From positions 1-11,943 of the forward strand of contig CANJXD010000130.1 of NCBI GenBank assembly GCA_947478535.1: DNA of 11,943 bases. Direction: 5' to 3'. This DNA is from Acetobacteraceae bacterium (GTDB lineage Bacteria; Pseudomonadota; Alphaproteobacteria; Acetobacterales; Acetobacteraceae). How positions within the stretch are numbered: the first letter of the stretch is position 1; every line of letters begins with the position of its first letter. A program made the position numbers and the translations under genes. Below are positions 1-8,200 of the stretch, in pieces. A model generated the notes under the pieces. It saw only the letters and a list, made by a program, of their open reading frames with translations. It did not search any database and was not told the origin of the DNA.

Positions 1-22
1 AGACGCCCAGAAAGGCCGCGGA

Positions 23-1273
23 ATGAATTCGCTTCAGATCCAATCCGCCATCGGCCTGCTGGCGTTGGCACTGCTCGCCTGGTTGCTCGGCGGGTGCCGG
101 CGCGGCGTTTCCTGGCGCGTCGTGCTCGTGGGTCTCGGCCTGCAGGTGGTGCTGGCCGCCGCCCTGCTGCACATCGCCCCACTGCGCGCGGCCTTCGCGC
201 TGTTCGGCCGCGCGGTCGAAGCCTTGGCGGAGGCGACGAAGCAGGGCACCAGCCTTGTCTTCGGCTATCTCGGCGGCGCGCCGCTGCCCTTCACGGAGCC
301 TTTCCCCGGCGCCAGCTTCATCCTGTTCTTCCAGGCGCTGCCGCTGGTGCTCGTCGTCGGCGCGCTCTCCGCGCTGTTCTATCACTGGCGCATCCTGCCG
401 GTGGTGGTAGCGGGGCTGGCCAAGGTGCTGACGCGCACGCTCGGCATCGGCGGCGCCACGGGGTTTTCCGTGGCCGCCAATGTCTTCGTCGGCATGGTGG
501 AAGCCCCATTGCTGATCCGCCCCTGGCTGGCGCGCCTGACCATCAGCGAGATGTTCGTGGTGATGACGGCGGGCCTCGCCACCATCAGCGGCAACATGCT
601 GGTGGTCTATGCGCTGATGATCTCGTCCGTCGTGCCGGATGCCGCGGGGCAGTTGCTGGTGGCGAGCCTGATCGCCGCGCCCGCATCCATTGTGGCGGCC
701 ATGCTGATGATCCCGCCCCGCCCCGGCGAGGCGCCCGATGCGGAGGACGCCGCCGCCGCGCCGCGGCTTTACGACAGCAGCATGGAAGCGGTGGTGCGCG
801 GCACGATGGATGGGCTGCAATTGCTGCTCGGCATCATGGCCATGCTGATCGTCTTCGTGGCGCTGGTGGCGCTGGTCAACATGGTGCTGGAACCCGTCAC
901 GGGGCTGACCTTGCAGGTGATTGTCGGCTGGCTGTTCTGGCCGCTCGCCTTCGCCATGGGCGTGCCGTTCGAGCAGGTGACGACGGTGGCGCAATCGCTG
1001 GGCGTGAAGGTGGTGGTGAATGAATTCGTCTCCTACCTCCAGCTCGCCGGCTCCGGCGGGCTGGGGCTGGACGAGCGCTCGCGGCTGATCCTGACCTATG
1101 CGCTGTGTGGCTTCACCAATTTCGGCTCCGTCGGCATCATGCTCGGCGGCATGACGGCGATGTGCCCGGAACGCCGCGCGGATATCGTGAAACTCGGTTT
1201 GCCCTCCCTCGTCGCGGCCAGTATCGCCTGCTGCATGACGGGGGCGGTGGTGGGGATGCTGACGGCACCATGA
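23..1273 (+). CDS. Concentrative nucleoside transporter (CNT / NupC-like) family protein
   Basis: A 416-residue inner-membrane protein, predicted to import a nucleoside or related compound with a cation gradient, as CNT proteins do. Long hydrophobic segments cover roughly residues 7-25, 31-50, 94-135, 172-205, 210-228, 265-290, 293-312, 355-380 and 390-412. Family motifs are present: GMVEAPLLIRP (G157-E160 onward), NEF (N333, E334) and CGFTNFGS (N366, S369). By alignment to the Vibrio cholerae CNT recalled from memory, E160, E334, N366 and S369 match ligand-contacting residues. The two positions just before the first glutamate, usually Q and T, are M158 and V159 here, so the base specificity may differ. 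An AAAGG ribosome binding site lies 7 nt before the ATG. The stop overlaps the start of the next gene (ATGA). Family assignment is secure; the substrate is not known. Confidence 0.9.
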   Translation: MNSLQIQSAIGLLALALLAWLLGGCRRGVSWRVVLVGLGLQVVLAAALLHIAPLRAAFALFGRAVEALAEATKQGTSLVFGYLGGAPLPFTEPFPGASFILFFQALPLVLVVGALSALFYHWRILPVVVAGLAKVLTRTLGIGGATGFSVAANVFVGMVEAPLLIRPWLARLTISEMFVVMTAGLATISGNMLVVYALMISSVVPDAAGQLLVASLIAAPASIVAAMLMIPPRPGEAPDAEDAAAAPRLYDSSMEAVVRGTMDGLQLLLGIMAMLIVFVALVALVNMVLEPVTGLTLQVIVGWLFWPLAFAMGVPFEQVTTVAQSLGVKVVVNEFVSYLQLAGSGGLGLDERSRLILTYALCGFTNFGSVGIMLGGMTAMCPERRADIVKLGLPSLVAASIACCMTGAVVGMLTAP

Positions 1274-1656
1274 TTTCCTTTGTTGGCCAGCCCGAACCGG
1301 GCAACCCCCGACCCTTCAGCCGCGCGACCCGCGCCGGCGGCCTGGTCTTCGTCTCCGGCCATTCCGCGCCCCACGATCCAGCCGGCGGCATCCATCGCGG
1401 CGCGACGCCGGCGGAGGAAGTACGCAACGCGCTCGCCATGATGGCGACGATCCTCAAGGAAGCCGGCAGCGCGCTCGACCGCGTCGTGCAGGTGACCATG
1501 CTGATCACCGACCCCGCCGACTATGCCGCCCTCAATGCCGAATATGTGAAGCACTTCCCGCAGGGCCTTCCCGCCCGCCACACTGCCCGCTTCGGCGTGC
1601 CGACCGAAGCCCGCGTCGCCTTTTCCTGCATCGCCCTCGCTGGAGACCCAAGCTGA
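1270..1656 (+). CDS. RidA family protein (YjgF/YER057c/UK114 type)
   Basis: A 128-residue protein of the usual RidA length, probably a cytosolic trimer that hydrolyses reactive enamine/imine intermediates such as 2-aminoacrylate to keto acids and ammonia. Seen: the strand motif GGLVFVSGH near residues 18-26, the central helix with a VRNALAMM-like segment, VTMLITD, and the C-terminal PARHTARFGVP with R103 at the position of the catalytic arginine. The glutamate of the classic EIEAIA ending is absent: the segment reads VAFSCIA, so this is not an archetypal RidA. The ATG was chosen because it overlaps the upstream stop in an ATGA junction; the open frame extends further upstream only inside the transporter gene. 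The stop overlaps the next start (TGATG). Its place beside an aminotransferase fits a role in clearing imines made by PLP chemistry (inference). Confidence 0.87.
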   Translation: MISFVGQPEPGNPRPFSRATRAGGLVFVSGHSAPHDPAGGIHRGATPAEEVRNALAMMATILKEAGSALDRVVQVTMLITDPADYAALNAEYVKHFPQGLPARHTARFGVPTEARVAFSCIALAGDPS

Positions 1657-3002
1657 TGCGTTCCCGCCTTCTCCAGCGCAATCTGCGCGTCGATCCGCCG
1701 CTCGCCCTGACGGGGCAGGGCATGTTCATCCACGACAGCAATGGAAAGGCCGTGATCGACGGCTCCGGCGGCGCTGCCGTCGCCTGCCTCGGCCATGGCC
1801 ATCCCCGCATGCTGGAGGCGATGCGGGCGCAGATGGACCGGCTCTCCTACGCCCATACCGCGCTCTATTCCTGCGAACCCGCGGAACAGCTGGCGGACAT
1901 GGTGCTGGAAGGGGAGCCGGGTGGCCTCACCCACATGTATCTCTGCTCCTCGGGGTCGGAGGGCGTGGAGGCCGCGCTGAAGATCGCCCGGCAGTATTTC
2001 GTGGAGATCGGCCAGAACCAGCGCCGTCACTACATCGCCCGCCGGCAGAGCTACCACGGCAACACCCTCGGCGCGCTCGCGGCTGGCGGCAACATGATGC
2101 GCCGGGCGATGTACCAGCCGATCCTGTCGGACGCCTTCCGCCACGTCTCGCCCTGCTACGCCTATCGCGACCAGGGCGCGGGCGAGGGCGAAGCCGACTA
2201 CGTCGCGCGCCTCGCCGCAGAGCTGGAGGCCGAATTCCAGGCCCTTGGCCCTGAGACCGTCATCGCCTTCATCGCGGAACCCGTGGTGGGCGCCACCCTC
2301 GGCTGCGTCGCCGCGCTGCCCGGCTATTTCCAGGCCATGCGCGCGGTGTGCGAGCGCCACGGCGCGCTGTTGATCCTGGATGAAGTGATGTCCGGCATGG
2401 GCCGAACCGGCACCATGCATGCCTGGGAACAGGAAGGCGTGCCGCCGGATATCCAGGTCGTCGCCAAGGGCCTCGGCGGCGGCTACCAGCCCATCGGCGG
2501 CATCCTGATCGGCGGGCGCATCATCGAGGCGATCCGCGAGGGTTCCGGCGGCTTCATGCATGGCCATACCTACCAGGCCCACCCCATCGCCACCGCCGCG
2601 GCGCTGGCCGTGCAGCAGGTGATCCGGGATGAGAAGCTGCTCGACAATGTGAAGGCGATGGGCGCGCTGCTCGAACAGCGGCTGACCGAACGGCTCGGCA
2701 ACCACCGCCATGTCGGGGATATCCGCGGGCGCGGCCTGTTCTGGTGCGCCGAATTCGTCGCTGACCGCGCCACCAAGGCGGTGTTCGACCCGGCCCTGAA
2801 GCTGCATGAGCGGATCAAGCAGGAAGCCTATCAGCGCGGCCTCGCCTGCTACCCCATGGGCGGTACGATCGACGGCAAGCGCGGGGACCATGTGATCCTC
2901 TCGCCGCCCTATATCGCCACCGCCGCCGATATCGATGCCATCGTCAGCCGCTTCGGCGATGCCGTGGATGCCGCCATCGCCGGCCTTCCCGGCAAGGGGT
3001 GA
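1656..3002 (+). CDS. Class III pyridoxal-phosphate aminotransferase (aspartate aminotransferase family)
   Basis: A 448-residue fold-type I PLP enzyme of usual class III length. Such enzymes move an amino group between an omega- or alpha-amino compound and a keto acid. Motifs in order: SSGSEGVEAALK near residues 92-106 (phosphate-binding region), YHGNTLGALA near 133-142, IAEPVVG near 209-215, the cofactor ring-binding LILDEVMSGMGRTG with D242, and VVAKGLGGGYQPIG with K271 as the Schiff-base lysine. The HGHTYQAHP segment further on is also typical. All key residues are present, so the enzyme looks active. Substrate cannot be read from these motifs; beta-alanine, GABA, diamines and diaminobutyrate are used by relatives. 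The ATG overlaps the ridA-like stop by one base (TGATG), which implies translational coupling with that gene and the transporter. Confidence 0.92.
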   Translation: MRSRLLQRNLRVDPPLALTGQGMFIHDSNGKAVIDGSGGAAVACLGHGHPRMLEAMRAQMDRLSYAHTALYSCEPAEQLADMVLEGEPGGLTHMYLCSSGSEGVEAALKIARQYFVEIGQNQRRHYIARRQSYHGNTLGALAAGGNMMRRAMYQPILSDAFRHVSPCYAYRDQGAGEGEADYVARLAAELEAEFQALGPETVIAFIAEPVVGATLGCVAALPGYFQAMRAVCERHGALLILDEVMSGMGRTGTMHAWEQEGVPPDIQVVAKGLGGGYQPIGGILIGGRIIEAIREGSGGFMHGHTYQAHPIATAAALAVQQVIRDEKLLDNVKAMGALLEQRLTERLGNHRHVGDIRGRGLFWCAEFVADRATKAVFDPALKLHERIKQEAYQRGLACYPMGGTIDGKRGDHVILSPPYIATAADIDAIVSRFGDAVDAAIAGLPGKG

Positions 3003-3034
3003 ACCGCGCGCGACCCGGCGCGTTTCCCCTCTGA

Positions 3035-3053
3035 TCCCGCCATCCCGGCGGGA
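3035..3053 (+). other. Short hairpin between the aminotransferase gene and csbD
   Basis: An inverted repeat TCCCGCC / GGCGGGA forms a 7-bp stem with a 5-nt loop. It has no T-run after it, so it is not a convincing intrinsic terminator. It sits a few bases before the csbD ribosome binding site (GGAG near 3060) and might stabilise the end of the upstream message or affect csbD translation. Confidence 0.35.
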
Positions 3054-3071
3054 CGAGCAGGAGAACGCGCC

Positions 3072-3266
3072 ATGGACAAGGACAGGATCGTCGGCACCGC
3101 CAACCAGGCGAAGGGCGCCGTGAAGCAGAGTATCGGTGAATTGACCGGCGACGCGAAGCTGGAAGCCGAAGGCCACGCCGACAAGGCGAAGGGCAAGATC
3201 CAGAACGCGATCGGCGGCGCCAAGGATGCGGTCCGGGACGCGCTGGACGGCAAGAACCGCCTCTGA
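3072..3266 (+). CDS. CsbD family small stress-associated protein
   Basis: A 64-residue, highly charged, alanine- and lysine-rich protein with the CsbD family layout. It opens with MDKDRIVGTANQAKGAVK, then has a GELTGDAKLEAEG segment and a second KAKGKIQNAIGGAKDA repeat. Family members are short and helical, and are often induced in general stress or stationary phase; their molecular role is not established. A GGAG ribosome binding site lies about 8 nt before the ATG. The gene follows the aminotransferase by 69 nt but is probably expressed separately, since stress genes of this type usually are (inference). It converges on rpsO and shares the intergenic stretch that holds the rpsO terminator. 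No clear promoter was identified. Confidence 0.9.
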   Translation: MDKDRIVGTANQAKGAVKQSIGELTGDAKLEAEGHADKAKGKIQNAIGGAKDAVRDALDGKNRL

Positions 3267-3287
3267 GGGGCTCGGCCGCCCAGAACG

Positions 3288-3319
3288 AAAAAAGGCCCGC
3301 GGGGCATCCCCCGCGGGCC
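3288..3319 (-). terminator. Intrinsic terminator of the rpsO end of the operon
   Basis: An 11-bp perfect GC-rich stem (3294-3304 with 3309-3319) has a 4-nt loop and is followed, reading the minus strand, by six T residues (plus-strand A run 3288-3293). It lies 25 nt past the rpsO stop, so it ends the rimP-rpsO transcript. On the plus strand there is no T-run after the stem, so it should work much less well for csbD. Confidence 0.9.
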
Positions 3320-3344
3320 ATTCTCCATCACGCCAAAGCGAAGA

Positions 3345-3641
3345 TCAGCGGCGCAGGCCGAGACGGCCGATCAGCGACTCGTAGCGCTTCACGTCCTTCT
3401 TCTTCGTGTAGTCCAGCAGGCCACGGCGCTGACCAACCAGCACCAGCAGGCCACGGCGGCTGTGGAAGTCCTTCGGGTGGACCTTCAGGTGTTCCGTCAG
3501 CATGGAGATGCGGGCGGAGATCAGGGCGACCTGAACCTCGGGGCTGCCCGTATCGCCCGGCTTCGTGGCGTATTCCTTGATGAGCGCGGCGCGGCGCTCG
3601 GCTTCCGTCGTATCAACGGGCGCAGTGATCGTCGTCGACAT
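3345..3641 (-). CDS. rpsO: 30S ribosomal protein S15
   Basis: A 98-residue primary 16S rRNA-binding protein that joins the 30S platform early in assembly. The conserved core is plain: [23 protein letters not shown] near residues 19-41, [12 protein letters not shown] near 55-66, and [20 protein letters not shown] at the end. Typical S15 is 88-89 residues; this one carries about 9 extra N-terminal residues ([13 protein letters not shown]) before the usual TEAER start region. No alternative start codon fits the shorter form, and a good GGAGG ribosome binding site precedes the ATG by 7 nt, so the extension looks real. It is the last gene of the operon, 21 nt after truB, and is followed by a strong terminator. 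The usual downstream partner pnp is absent here. Confidence 0.97.
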   Translation of the reverse strand: MSTTITAPVDTTEAERRAALIKEYATKPGDTGSPEVQVALISARISMLTEHLKVHPKDFHSRRGLLVLVGQRRGLLDYTKKKDVKRYESLIGRLGLRR

Positions 3642-3662
3642 CGCATATCCTCCAGATCGGGG

Positions 3663-4658
3663 TTAAGCCTCGCCCCTCGCCTGGGTCCGAGGGCCGTCCG
3701 AAGAACCGAGCTGGATCAGCCGCTCGGGCTGCATCCAACCGGCCTCCAGCCGGCACAGGCCGAGGAGACGCCCCCCCGCCATCGCGCGCAGCAGACCGCC
3801 TTCGGGGTCCGCTTCACGGGGAACCCGCCCCATCAGCTCCACCAGGCTGATCGCCTGGCCTTGCATGAGGCGGGTGGCTTCCTCACCGTTGACGGCCAGT
3901 GCCGGGATGTCGGCCAGCGCGGTCGTCACCGGAAGAAGGAGGTCCGGGGAAGGGGGAGGCGTATCGCCGGTTCCGAGCAGGCTGTCCAGGGAAATCGCGT
4001 GTTCTTCCCGGAACGGGCCGACCCGCAGCCGGCGCAGGGCCGAGATATGGCCGACCGAACCGCAGGCCCGCGCCAGGTCCCGCCCCAGGGAGCGCATATA
4101 GACGCCCTTGCCGCTCTCGACATGGAAGATCGCGGTATCCGCATCCACCCGTTCGATCAGGTCGAAGCGGTCGATCCGCGCATGGCGCGGCGCGATTTCC
4201 ACCGGCAGGCCCTCGCGGGCCAGGTCATAGGCGCGCTCGCCGCCGATCTTGATGGCGGAATAGGCCGGCGGCACCTGCATGATGTCGCCGCGGAAGGCGG
4301 GCAGGGCGGCGTTGATCTGCTCATCCGTCGGCCGCACATCGCTGGTGGCGACGACCTTGCCATCGGCATCGTCGGTATCCCGCGCCTCCCCGAAGCGCAG
4401 CGTGAAGTGATAGGTCTTGGTGCCGTCCATGACATAGGGAACGGTCTTGGTCGCGGCGCCGAAGGCTACCGGCAGCAGGCCGGTCGCCAGCGGGTCCAGC
4501 GTGCCGCCATGCCCCGCCTTCTGCGCCTGGAACGCCCGCTTTACTTTGTTCACCACATCGGTCGAACCGATGCCGGAAGGCTTGTCCACGATCAACCAGC
4601 CATCGAGCGCGATGCCCTTGGGCTTGCGGTGCTGACGCTGGCGGTTGGGCTTGTTCAC
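3663..4658 (-). CDS. truB: tRNA pseudouridine(55) synthase TruB
   Basis: A 331-residue enzyme that converts U55 in the T-loop of most tRNAs to pseudouridine and also helps tRNA folding. The N-terminal catalytic domain shows WLIVDKPSGIGSTDVV near residues 21-36 and the signature GGTLDPLATG with catalytic D55. YSAIKIGGERAYDLAREG and the GVYMRSLGRDLA segment follow, as in the family. The C-terminal part (after about residue 240) corresponds to the PUA-like RNA-binding region. The start is GTG and overlaps the rbfA stop in a GTGA junction, so translation is probably coupled. A short basic stretch (NRQRQHRKPK) precedes the catalytic domain. Placement between rbfA and rpsO is the standard order. 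Confidence 0.96.
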   Translation of the reverse strand: MNKPNRQRQHRKPKGIALDGWLIVDKPSGIGSTDVVNKVKRAFQAQKAGHGGTLDPLATGLLPVAFGAATKTVPYVMDGTKTYHFTLRFGEARDTDDADGKVVATSDVRPTDEQINAALPAFRGDIMQVPPAYSAIKIGGERAYDLAREGLPVEIAPRHARIDRFDLIERVDADTAIFHVESGKGVYMRSLGRDLARACGSVGHISALRRLRVGPFREEHAISLDSLLGTGDTPPPSPDLLLPVTTALADIPALAVNGEEATRLMQGQAISLVELMGRVPREADPEGGLLRAMAGGRLLGLCRLEAGWMQPERLIQLGSSDGPRTQARGEA

Positions 4659-5164
4659 GGCTCTTCACTGTCCTGACTGTCGGCGCTGCCCGCGGGCTTC
4701 GGCGCCAGGTCCTGCATCACCTCGGGGCGACGCATGACCGTGCTGATATGCATGGCGTAGTCGAGCGCGGTATCCGGCTGGAAATGCAGATCCGGCGCGA
4801 ATTTCAGCCGCACGGATTGTGCGACCTGCCGCTTGAGATAGGGCGAGACGCGGCGCAGCCCGCCGAATTGTTCCTTCGTCAGGTCCTTGCCGAGCGCGCT
4901 GACGAAGGCCGTCATGTGCTTCAGGTCGGGGGAGGCGCGAACCTCCGTCACCGTCACCCGGAGCCCGGCCAGGTCCTCGTCGCGGAATTCCTCTCGCATG
5001 AAGACGGCGGATAGCGCGTGGCGCACTTCCTCCGCCACGCGCAACTGCCGCTGGGACGGGCCCTGCGACAGGTCTCGTTTCGCTTTCGGCTTGGGTTGGC
5101 GCGGGTCTGCGCCGCGCGCGTCGCGACGGCTCTCGCCCTTCGGATCAGCGGATTTGCGTGCCAT
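4655..5164 (-). CDS. rbfA: 30S ribosome-binding factor RbfA
   Basis: A 169-residue late 30S-maturation factor that acts on the 5' end of 16S rRNA and matters for growth in the cold. The single KH-type domain spans about residues 38-145, with SQRQLRVAEEVRHALSAVF at its start, then DLAGLRVTVTEVRASPDLKH and the family motif LKFAPDLHFQPD. It has a 30-residue basic, low-complexity N-terminal extension and a short acidic tail, so it is longer than the E. coli protein (133 residues). The ATG at 5164 was chosen because a GAGGGA ribosome binding site stands about 10 nt before it. A TTG six codons upstream keeps the frame open but has no such site. The stop overlaps the truB GTG. Confidence 0.94.
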   Translation of the reverse strand: MARKSADPKGESRRDARGADPRQPKPKAKRDLSQGPSQRQLRVAEEVRHALSAVFMREEFRDEDLAGLRVTVTEVRASPDLKHMTAFVSALGKDLTKEQFGGLRRVSPYLKRQVAQSVRLKFAPDLHFQPDTALDYAMHISTVMRRPEVMQDLAPKPAGSADSQDSEEP

Positions 5165-5180
5165 GGTGGCGTATTCCCTC

Positions 5181-5215
5181 AACGCAAAGGGGCGCGGCGA
5201 TGTCCGCCGCGCCCC
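5181..5215 (-). promoter_or_regulatory. Strong hairpin in the infB-rbfA gap (possible attenuator or processing site)
   Basis: Reading the minus strand, an 11-bp perfect stem (5205-5215 with 5189-5199) with a 5-nt loop lies 22 nt after the infB stop and 24 nt before the rbfA ATG. It is followed by TTTGCGTT, a weak and interrupted T-run. It could be a partial terminator that lowers rbfA-truB-rpsO transcription relative to infB, or an RNA-stabilising or cleavage site. The stem is seen directly; the role is inferred. Confidence 0.6.
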
Positions 5216-5237
5216 CCGCCTCGGTGACTAACTGGCG

Positions 5238-8200
5238 TCAGAGCGTGCCGGCGACCGTCTCGGTCTCGTAGCACTCGATCTGGTCGCCTACGCGGATGTC
5301 ATTGTAGTTCGAGAAGGACATACCGCATTCGTAGCCGTTGGCGACTTCCTTCACATCGTCCTTGAAGCGACGCAGCGTGGAGAGGTCGCCCTGGTGGATG
5401 ACGGTGCCGTCGCGCAGCAGGCGGACACCGCAGCCGCGTTTGACCACGCCTTCGGTGATGCGGCAGCCCGCCACGTTGCCGATGCGCTTGACCTCGAAGA
5501 CCTGCAGGATCTGGGCGTAGCCCAGGAACTTCTCCCGCTGCACCGGCGCCAGCTTGCCGCGCACCAGCTCCTCGATGTCATCCGCCACTTCGTAGATGAT
5601 GGAGTAGTAGCGGATCTCGACGCCATCGCGCGTCGCCAGTTCCCTCGCCTGGGTGGTGGCCCGGACGTTGAAGGCGACGATGACGGCGTTGGACGCCTTG
5701 GCGAGCTGGATGTCGCTTTCGGTGATCTGGCCCACGGCGCTGTGCAGGACACGGACCCGCACCTCGTCGTTGCCGAGCTTGCCGAGCGTGACACCGATGG
5801 CCTCGGCGCTGCCCTGCACGTCCGCCTTGCAGACGACCGCCACTTCCTTCTGCTCACCCGCCTGGATGCGGGCCAGCATGTCGGCAAGGCTGCCGCGGCC
5901 GGCACTGATCGCGGCGACCTGCTTTTCGCGGATCTTGCGGGTCCGGAATTCGCTGATCTCGCGGGCCTGCGTCTCGTCCTTCACGGCGATGAAGTTCTCA
6001 CCGGCCGTCGGCACGCCCGACAGGCCAAGGATCTCCACCGGCAGGGAGGGCAGGGCCTCCTTCAGCTGGCGGCCCTTGTCGTCGAGCATCGCGCGCACCC
6101 GGCCCCATTCGGCGCCGGCCACCACGATATCGCCCTGCTTCAGCGTGCCCTTCTGGACCAGCACCGTCGCCACCGGGCCACGGCCGCGGTCGAGGCGGCT
6201 TTCGATGACCGTCCCTTCCGCCGCGCGATCCGCGTTCGCCCGCAGGTCGAGGATTTCGGCCTGCAGCGAGATGGCTTCGAGCAGCTTGTCGAGGTTGAGC
6301 TTCTGAGTCGCGGAGACCTCGATCTCCTGCGTCTCACCGCCCAGGCTTTCCACCACGATCTCGTGCTGCAGCAGTTCCTGCTTCACGCGTTCGGGGCGCA
6401 CGCCGGCCTTGTCGATCTTGTTGATCGCCACGATCAGCGGGACATTCGCCGCCTTCGCGTGATGGATCGCCTCGATCGTCTGCGGCATGACGCCGTCATC
6501 GGCCGCGACGACCAGCACGACCATGTCGGTCACGCTCGCGCCGCGGGCCCGCATGGCGGTGAAGGCCGCATGGCCCGGTGTATCGATGAAGGTGACCTTC
6601 TGCCCCGAAGGGACGGTCACCTGGTAGGCGCCGATATGCTGGGTGATGCCACCGGCCTCATGCCCCGCCACATCGGCCTTCCGCAGCGCGTCCAGCAGGC
6701 TGGTCTTGCCGTGGTCGACATGGCCCATGATGGTGACGACAGGCGGGCGCGGCGTCAGGTCGACATCCGTGTCCTCGTCACCCTCGATGCCGATCTCCAC
6801 ATCGCCTTCCGCCACGCGCTTCACGCGGTGGCCGAATTCCTGGACCACCAGCTCGGCCGTGTCGGCGTCGATGGATTGCGTCAGGGTCGCCATCACGCCC
6901 ATGCGGAACAGGGACTTCACCACTTCGCCGCCACGCGCGGCCATGCGGTTCGCCAGTTCCTGGACGGTGATCGTTTCCGGCACCACCACGTCACGCACCA
7001 CGCGTTCGGCACCGGAGCGCAGGCGCGCCAGTTCCTGCTGCCGGCGTTCGCGCTCACGCGCCCGGCGGACGGAGGCGATGGAGCGCGTGCGCTCATCCTC
7101 GCCCTCGATCGCGGCGTTCACGTCGATGCGGGTGTCGCGGCGCCGGTCATTCGGCGTCAGCGTCTTCTTGGGCGGCGGCGCGACGGGCTTCTTGGCACCG
7201 GGCGGGCCGACCATGCCAGGGCGGCGAACGGGGCCGCGCGGAGCGTCCTCATCCTCCTCGCGCGGCGCGCGGGCCTTCAGCGTCAGCTTCGCGGCGGGCG
7301 GCACATCCGCCGTCGGCACCACACCCGGCACGATGCCGGGGGGAACGCCGGGCGGGCCGGCAGGGCGACGCTGGCCGAGGCCGGTCGGCACCGGGCCGGG
7401 GCGACCGCTGCGGAGCGGCGGCGCCATCGGGCGAGCCGGACCGTTGCGGTCCCCGGCATAACCGGGGCGGTCGTTCGAATAGCCGGGGCGGGCAGCGTAG
7501 CCGGGGCGCGCGGGACCATCACCCTGGCGGGGCGGGGGACCATCGCCCTGACGCGGCGGCGGACCATCGCGGCGTGGCGGCGCGCCGGACGGCGCGCCAT
7601 GGTCGGGGCGACGCGGTGCCTGCGGCGCTGCTTGCGTGGCGGCGGCCGTCATCGGCGCCCGTTCCATCGCAGGACGTTCCCCAGACGGGCGTTCCCCAGA
7701 CGGACGTGCCGCTGACGGGCGTTCCCCAGACGGACGTTCCACTGGCGGACGTTCCACTGGCGGACGTTCCACTGGCGGACGTTCCACCGTTGCGCGGTCC
7801 GCCGGATCGGCGGCCTGCGACTCGGCGGCTTCCGTGCGGCTCGGCTGCGGCGGTGCGACGGCGGCGCGGCGCGCTTCCTCGGCGGCGCGACGCGCCTCCT
7901 CGGCGGCAAGCCGTTCCTCATCATCGGCACGCCGCCGATCTTCCTCGGCGCGGCGGGCCGATTCCTCTGCGGCGGAGCGCAGTTGGAGGGCCTGGCGCTC
8001 ACGCTCATCGCGCTGGCGCTGCGCCTCGACGCGGCGCTGCTCCTCCAGCACACGCTGGCGCGTGGCGAGCTCCGATTGCGTCAATGGCCGGCCAGCGGCG
8101 GCGGGCGGCTTGCCCGCGGGCGCCGCATTGCCGGACCGGGGCGGGCCCGCGACCGCGGGGCGTGGCCCCGAATGGCCGCCACCGCCACCACCGCCACTGC

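Noticed and set aside
1521..3176. A 551-codon open frame on the minus strand opposite the aminotransferase gene
   Set aside because: Antisense shadow of a well-supported PLP enzyme gene; low-complexity His/Ala/Gly/Asp composition and no motif.
3462..4676. A 404-codon open frame on the plus strand opposite truB and part of rpsO
   Set aside because: truB and rpsO are unmistakable on the other strand; this frame has no family resemblance.
5394..7715. A 773-codon open frame on the plus strand opposite infB
   Set aside because: It lies entirely antisense to infB, is rich in His, Arg, Ala and Asp as expected from the complement of high-GC codons, and shows no recognisable domain.
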